Assembly (NCBI GenBank): GCA_013180625.2
Contig: SNVD02004672.1
Span: forward strand, 124,001-188,000
DNA from: Boswellia sacra
Lineage: Eukaryota; Streptophyta; Magnoliopsida; Sapindales; Burseraceae
Direction of reading: 5' to 3'
DNA: 64,000 nucleotides
The position numbers and the translations under genes are program-made. The notes under the pieces were generated by a model, which did not search any database, was not told where the DNA came from, and was given only the letters and a program-made list of their open reading frames with translations. Below are positions 58,852-64,000 of the stretch, one piece after another; within the stretch, counting starts at the first letter, position 1, and each line of letters starts with the position of its first letter.

Positions 58852-59055
58852 CTAAATTCTACCTCTTTCACAAAGCGTCCAAGAGTAAGTTTCTAGATCT
58901 AGGAGATGGTCCTTGAGAAAGTTTAATTCCATTATGAACTCTAATATATCTTCGTGTGATGTGTTATACCAGTTTCTTTTAAGATAATTTTGTATTGTTT
59001 TGTATTCAATTCTATGTATTAGAATGTGTTCTCTTAATTCACTCTTTTCTATCAT
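58852..59055 (-). CDS. Leader ORF of the minus-strand pararetrovirus copy, 67 residues
   Basis: Open from ATG 59055 to the stop at 58852, homologous to 52827-53030 and of equal length (SELREHILIHRIEYKTIQNYL, then DLETYSWTLCERGRI). It starts about 40 bp after the primer site, as in the other copy. Function unknown. Confidence 0.6.
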   Translation of the reverse strand: MIEKSELREHILIHRIEYKTIQNYLKRNWYNTSHEDILEFIMELNFLKDHLLDLETYSWTLCERGRI

Positions 59056-59094
59056 TGACTTAAAAGTTTAGGATTTAATATATGAAACCTATTG

Positions 59095-59106
59095 GCTTTG
59101 ATACCA
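59095..59106 (-). promoter_or_regulatory. Primer binding site of the minus-strand copy
   Basis: TGGTATCAAAGC on the minus strand, matching the tRNA-Met complement except for one base. It lies between the intergenic region and the leader ORF. Confidence 0.82.
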
Positions 59107-59664
59107 CTTTTAACAAGGATCGTATAAAACATGAAATAAAAGCTAGAAATATTGAAATTAAATTTGAAAGATAATTTTCAATAATTTTAAAGCATAAAGT
59201 AAAAGCAAGAAACATTGGAAAGTTCAAGGAAATGAGTAAAAAACTTACTATATTGAAAATTGCTTTTGGAAAGTCTTACAAGAGAATTTGGACGTAAGGC
59301 AAAGATTTCTCACCAATGCCTTCTCCTCGAATACAAGCATTCTCATATAGACTTAGATTCGGACTTTAAGACTCTTGAAATCCACTAACATGATTACTAT
59401 ATATCTTAAAATATCTTTGACTAACACACATGAGTACAATTATATGGAACACATTTATTTTAACTTTTGACTAATTGGCTCAATTATATATATATATAGC
59501 TTCTACTATTCTTGATAATTTTGAACAAACTTCAAGGAAACGTGGATGACTATAATTGTCTTCATATGACATGTGATAAACTTGATTTATACTTTTTCAC
59601 CATCTTTCTAGAAATATGAGTTGGAAATGAGTTAGATACTTTTGTCTTTCTACTTAATTAGTCT
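59107..59664 (-). promoter_or_regulatory. Pararetrovirus intergenic/promoter region
   Basis: This interval lies between the end of the polyprotein (stop at 59665-59667) and the primer site. On the minus strand a TATATATATATA run lies at about 59500-59483 and an AATAAA at 59459-59454. In this family the intergenic region holds the pregenomic RNA promoter and the polyadenylation signal. The assignment rests on position and these two motifs only. Confidence 0.5.
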
Positions 59665-60840
59665 TCATAGATCATATAGATCTTGTGCTAGTGGTCCACC
59701 AAACGGGTCTTCTTCTGGATTATCTTGAGCACTGTTAGATGAGCTATCCGAAATCTATTGAATAATGGTCATTAATTGCTTGATCTGTTCACTTTTTGAC
59801 TTTTTCTTCTTGAAACTTTTTGAAGATGTTAATTTTTCTTTGGCTTGGGCTTTTATTTTTGATGGAGTACTGGGCTTTATAGACTTCTCCTTGGACTTGG
59901 ACTGAGATTGAATAGGCTTCTTGCCACTTTTGATCCATTGTTAAATATTTTGAACTGAACATTTGAAAATATCATACTTATCCCACCATGTGATCCTAAA
60001 TTCTCTTACTAATGATAAATAACAGTAAAGATAATAAGATTTAATAGTATAAGATCAGGATAAAATCCAGAAAATTTGGAAATTTATACGAAAATTAATT
60101 TGTTGAATAAGAGGTTGATTAGGGACATTAGCATGTTAATTGACTGATCTACTATAGGTAGATTGTTGAATTGGCTCTTAAATAATACCATCATTCAAGG
60201 AACCAGGATGGATAACATTTTTGACAACGAGTATTAAAATGGATAAACCAAGAATGATCAAATGTCCTAAGATAAAACATATTAAACTAGTCTTTTTGAT
60301 AGTCTACATAATTATATTCATTTGGATCGTAAGGAATTGAAAAAGAAACATCGGTCCAAATAGATTGAGTACCAAATTCTGTAGGAGTTTTGACTTTCTT
60401 TATTTTACAGGTTGAATAAGATATTTTGTCTGGATTTTTTGGGTCCTTATGATGGGCTATTTTGACACTATCAGTATCAACTAAAATTAGTTCATAAATT
60501 TGACGATTTTTTAATGGATTATCTATAATATATTGACAATCTGGAAGAAATAATCTTTGAATAACGTTTTTGAGTTCATCTAGAGAGACTGACTTAGTAT
60601 ATTGAGTAACCTGAAGATGTTGATGTTGAGTTTTAGTAATATAACTGGATTTTTGAACAGATGAACCTACTTGGGTAGATGACCCAGTTATTAATTGAGT
60701 ACCTGTTTGGGTAGACGACCTCGCTACAGCTTGAGAAAATGATAAAGGTGGATATTCAGCTAAAACTGAATAAGTGTTTGCAATGAGAACCTTTCCCACA
60801 CCCACAACTTGAATGGATTAATTAGTTTTTGCCATGATAT
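59665..60840 (-). pseudogene. C-terminal domain of the pararetrovirus polyprotein after RNase H
   Basis: An open part (60805-60287) has a Ser/Thr/Gln-rich start, then IQRLFLPDCQYIIDNPLKN, YELILVDTDSVKIAHHK and PYDPNEYNYVDY. After stops the sequence continues with Lys- and Ser-rich stretches and ends EDPFGGPLAQDLYDL at 59665. Related segments follow RNase H in polyproteins of petu-like endogenous viruses, as I recall. I know no function for it. It has many stops between 60287 and 59900. Confidence 0.65.
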
Positions 60841-60879
60841 AGTCACTAGCTTTCATGATATTTTTGTTTGACATTTTGA

Positions 60880-61720
60880 ATATTCTCACCAAGTGTTTCA
60901 CTCTTTGATTTTATCCTATAAAAATTCTTTAGAATTGTTTTCTCATTTGATAAATTCTATTTTAAAATCAAATACAGATAAAATTGCCTGCCATCTTGCA
61001 AAAATTTGTTTGGAAACGAAATTTTTAACATCTTTTTGTAAAACCTATTTTGCAGATTTACAATCAATACGGAGTAAAAATCTTTTGTTGAATAAATCAT
61101 CTTGAAATTTCATAATGCATAAAACAATTGATAAAATTTCTTTTTAATAGTCAAGTAATTTTTTTGTGGTCTAAGCCAGATTCCTGAATGATATATAACT
61201 AAGTCTTCTTTACTTGATTCTAGTAGTTTTTGTTTAAGAATACCTCCATATCCTATTTTTGAGACATCTATTTCTATGATTATAAATGCATTAGGGTTTG
61301 GAATTCCTAAGGGAGTGTTTTAACTTTTTCTTTTATAATTTTGACTACTTTAGTATGTTGATCTGTTCAAGGTGAAGGATTCTTTTGAAGTCATTGGAAT
61401 AAAGTCTATATATTTTTCTGAGATTTGGAAAGAAATCCTAACAATCTTTATAATTGATTTTTATCTTTGATTTCATCTGAAAATTTATCAACAAATTCTA
61501 TTACCTTATGGATTGGTTTTATTGTTCCTTGATGTATATCATATCCTAAAAATCTTACATTTATTTGAAATAATTTCATTTTGGAAGCAAAAATGACTAA
61601 TCCATTTTTCTTGACTACATAGAAGAATGTTTTAAGATGTTTGAAATGTTGATCTATAGTTTCTGAGAATATTAATGTATCATCTATATATACTATAATT
61701 AATTTTGTATAAGACAAGTT
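60880..61720 (-). pseudogene. Pararetrovirus reverse transcriptase and RNase H, broken
   Basis: An open segment (61717-61448) carries the catalytic motif IVYIDDTLIFS and NVRFLGYDIHQGTIKP. Further on, RNase H motifs are seen: the first Asp in IEIDVSKIGYGGIL (about 61270), EILSIVLCI, and Asp in RIDCKSAK (about 61070). Several stops and frame changes separate them. The enzyme would copy the pregenomic RNA. The thumb (connection) is degraded and the N-terminal part is missing at 61720-61750. Confidence 0.83.
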
Positions 61721-61750
61721 TACACAGACTCAAGTCATATATGAAGAAAA

Positions 61751-62165
61751 TTAACCTTTCTTTTGTTTCTTGAATTCGTATATATATCCCCTCCCTCCAG
61801 CCGCCAGCCACTCTTATCAATATCCGATATACAATAATATAGTGAATCACATTCTAGTAATTAATTATATTATTAAATCACGCACAAGAAGAAAAAGACC
61901 TATAGCAACACAACTTTCACAATGTGCATTGGGTGCACGTTATGAAATATAATTTTTTGCTGAAAGTCTATTTTGCAGCAACGTTCATTTTCTGCACGTT
62001 GCGAAAAGTGTTGCATAAATTCTTTTTCTTAAGAATTTATTTTCTTATAATTAAAAACAAAATATTAAATATTAAGATAAAGAAAATGTAACTTTTATAA
62101 TATTAAATTAAAAATGTTAAATTATTAAAAAAAAGTAAAATTACTTCAAATTTTAAATGTTATGA
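61751..62165. other. Spacer right of the pararetrovirus locus with short palindromes
   Basis: No gene. It contains GCAACGT and ACGTTGC as an inverted pair at about 61978-62003 and a related TGCACGTTATG at about 61930. It then becomes AT-rich up to the direct repeat. Confidence 0.5.
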
Positions 62166-62488
62166 AGAATTACACTAATTTTATATTTTGATTTAAAAAT
62201 AAATTAAAAATATAAGAATATTAATTAAATAATATAATTTTATGTTTAAATATAAAATTAAAAATTCTAAAATCTTTAAATAAAAGATAATATTACTGTC
62301 TATATTTAAATAATAAATTTTTAAATATTAAATTATAGAAAAATATATTTTTAAATTGGAAATTGTATGAAATAAATAATGTTATTTTATAATTTCAAAG
62401 TGATGAAAATTATATTATTTAAATTTTTTCGATAAAAATTAAGGAACATTATTTAAAATTTTTTGATAAAAATTAAGAAATTAAAAAC
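62166..62488 (+). repeat. AT-rich direct repeat right of the pararetrovirus locus
   Basis: Same-orientation partner of 52409-52713, about 20 bp longer because of small insertions. Shared landmarks are AATATAATTTTATGTTTAAA, GATAATATTACTGTCTATAT and TTTCAAAGTGATGAAAA. Confidence 0.82.
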
Positions 62489-63604
62489 TCAAATTAAATT
62501 TTATTTTGAAATAGTATAACATATGTGTTTAAGGAAAAATTATTATAATTTATTTTAAAAATTAGTATACAAATTTTATTAAAAAAATAACGCTCAAACG
62601 ACATCATTTAAGATGAAGTGAGTGACAAGTCCTTAAAACGCAATAGTCCTCCCCATTTACATAATACGAAATTTTCCTCATTGGAGCCCTAATAAAAGCT
62701 CACCTATACCATCCTCTGTGGTAGATCATCTCTGAGTCTCCAACGTTCACTCACCTTTGTTGTAGCTCGCCTCTTCTCTTGCTTGCCTTTACCATCTGCG
62801 ATTGCCACTGTGAGTCTTCATCGATTTGCATCTTTTTTAGGCTACTAGGCATGTTAATTAAATGGGTTGTGAACAAACTAGACATAGGAGCTATCTTTGA
62901 TTTGTTTCATTTTGTGTCTCGTATTGATGAATTGGGATTTATAAAATTTGAAGTTCAGTTTCTTTCACTCGAATATGCTGGCATTTATTTGAGAAATTAA
63001 TCAATTGTATTGGAATTGATCCCATCATAGTATCACTACTCAACTTCTCTTTTTTCAAATCCTTATCACCACTTGACCCACCATCATCGTTCAACTCCTT
63101 GTCTCCACCTCCTCCTTCTCTACCCTCTCCTCCCTCTTTTGTCTTTTGTCTTCCTTTCGATCAAAATTCCAGTCTTTTGTAGCTTTCTCAACTCTACAAT
63201 ATCATGTTCAAAATCAATGTGGTCACGGTGGATGTGGTCGTGCTGGTTAAGGTGCTTGTCATGGAGGAAGAGAGAGTGATGGATTTAGTTATGGTAGTGG
63301 TGATGGTGTCTATGGTGCTACTGGTGCTCTAGCGGAGAAGTTTGGCATTAAGTTCATGTTTTTCTTGGATCCTGAGGGAAAAAGGAGTGGAGGTTCCAGC
63401 CGTGGTTTCACTTCTTTGCATGGCTACAAAGTCCAAAGGTTTGAGGTTCCTTTTTTCTTTTGCATTTTTATTCGATCAATTTGCATTTTGCAACTACTTG
63501 TTCACTCGGTTTGTGGCAAATTCTGTAAGAACATTTTTGCAGAATTAATGCTTAAACTTTTGGTCTTGTCAAATATGATGTTTACTATAATTATATACTA
63601 TTGA
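62489..63604 (+). other. Unrecognised region, possible gene fragment
   Basis: A C/T-rich stretch (about 62640-63150) resembles a plant 5' leader. Near 63200-63440 a plus-strand reading is glycine-rich and then gives ALAEKFGIKFMFFLDPEGKR, followed by SSRGFTSLHGYKVQRFEV. It is interrupted by a stop upstream and has no clear start. I cannot assign a family. It may be an exon remnant or a transposon-captured piece. Confidence 0.3.
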
Positions 63605-64000
63605 TGAAATTGTTTCATTTTCCAATTGCAGTAGGGGGCACGTTGCAAGAATAGCGCAGTCATGAAAAATTTTTATGCCATTGACTTTTTGACTTGGAAA
63701 TGACGTTATTGCCCTATATAATTTAATTAATGAAATCCGTCTTATATTCATATCCTCTTTTTCCTCTTTGCACTTGCCGAACCTCGGTGTACTGCCGTTG
63801 GAAGCATTTACAAACTTTTCATATGAGCATTCATATCACAAATTGGCATTTACAAACTGAAAATACAAAATAAAGAATTTGGGATTCGGCAAGGGCAATT
63901 ACGAGAAGGAGAGAGACGACTTGCATTGTTGAGAGAAGGAGATTAAACCCAAACCGGTAAGTGCTTTGTCCTTCGTTTGTCCTTGTTTTAGTTTCAATTT
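63605..64000 (+). mobile_element. Start of a second Mutator-like element (truncated by the window)
   Basis: Positions about 63632-63716 (GGGGGCACGTTGCA, CATGAAAAATTTTTATGCCA, ACGTTATTGCCCTAT) align with the terminal repeat of the MULE at 27305-27182 read inward (GGGGCC, CATGAAAAATTTTCATGCCA, AAAATGCCCTTA). The inward continuation is also T/C-rich, as at 17718. The other end lies outside the window, so no target duplication can be checked. A 9-bp inverted pair CTTGCCGAA / TTCGGCAAG lies at 63773 and 63885. Confidence 0.65.

Larger units (their letters stand above)
57504..61750 (-). mobile_element. Endogenous pararetrovirus, minus-strand copy, circularly permuted and deleted
   Basis: Read on the minus strand from 61750 the order is reverse transcriptase, RNase H, C-terminal polyprotein domain, intergenic/promoter region, primer site, leader ORF, leader stem, movement protein and, after an internal deletion, part of the coat protein. 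The order continues past the end of the polyprotein into a new genome start, as expected from a circular or concatemeric template. It meets the plus-strand copy tail-to-tail at about 57503. Confidence 0.83.

Noticed and set aside
1..64000. tRNA, rRNA or snoRNA genes
   Set aside because: I looked for tRNA box A/B patterns and rRNA-like stretches and saw none that I could support. tRNA-like matches are primer binding sites only.

Overview
The window is plant nuclear DNA, almost certainly from a eudicot. Its genes have many spliced exons with GT-AG introns. It carries a Ty1/copia element, a Mutator-like element and an endogenous plant pararetrovirus, and its spacers are AT-rich. Citrus or a relative is a plausible guess from the protein sequences, but I cannot prove the species from this window.

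The host backbone has five intact-looking genes. Four plus-strand WAT1-related/UMAMIT (nodulin MtN21, EamA-type) transporter genes lie at 13.6-16.6, 27.8-30.7, 35.1-37.8 and 42.1-44.4 kb. Each has seven exons with the same intron phases. One minus-strand gene at 46.7-51.2 kb encodes a DEG9-type (DegP/HtrA) serine protease in nine exons. The second and third transporters lie in a tandem duplication of about 7.2 kb. The transporter cluster beside DEG9 matches, from memory, the Arabidopsis At5g40200 to At5g40240 neighbourhood.

Mobile DNA fills most of the rest. (1) 1.6-11.55 kb: a decayed copia element with 819- and 901-bp LTRs and a perfect GTGGG target duplication. It has gag with two zinc knuckles, pol, and an extra sense-strand ORF after pol, as in Sireviruses. 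(2) 17.59-27.31 kb: a 9.7-kb Mutator-like element with roughly 125-bp terminal inverted repeats and a perfect 9-bp target duplication. It holds a decayed mudrA transposase on the minus strand, a DUF1985 plus Ulp1-protease gene on the plus strand, an antisense Argonaute exon fragment between them, and dense CGAGTGTCGG-type repeats just inside both ends. (3) 52.7-61.75 kb: a rearranged endogenous pararetrovirus (Caulimoviridae) made of two broken copies joined in opposite orientation and flanked by AT-rich direct repeats of about 310 bp. (4) 63.6 kb to the window end: the start of a second Mutator-like element with a related terminal repeat.

The host genes look functional. All autonomous mobile-element genes carry stops, frameshifts or lost catalytic residues. 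The most unusual observations are the Argonaute fragment caught inside the Ulp1-carrying Mutator element, its subterminal repeat arrays, the inverted pararetrovirus locus with a stem conserved in its leader, and the tandem transporter duplication whose copies differ by a miniature element and by a TATA-like promoter segment.
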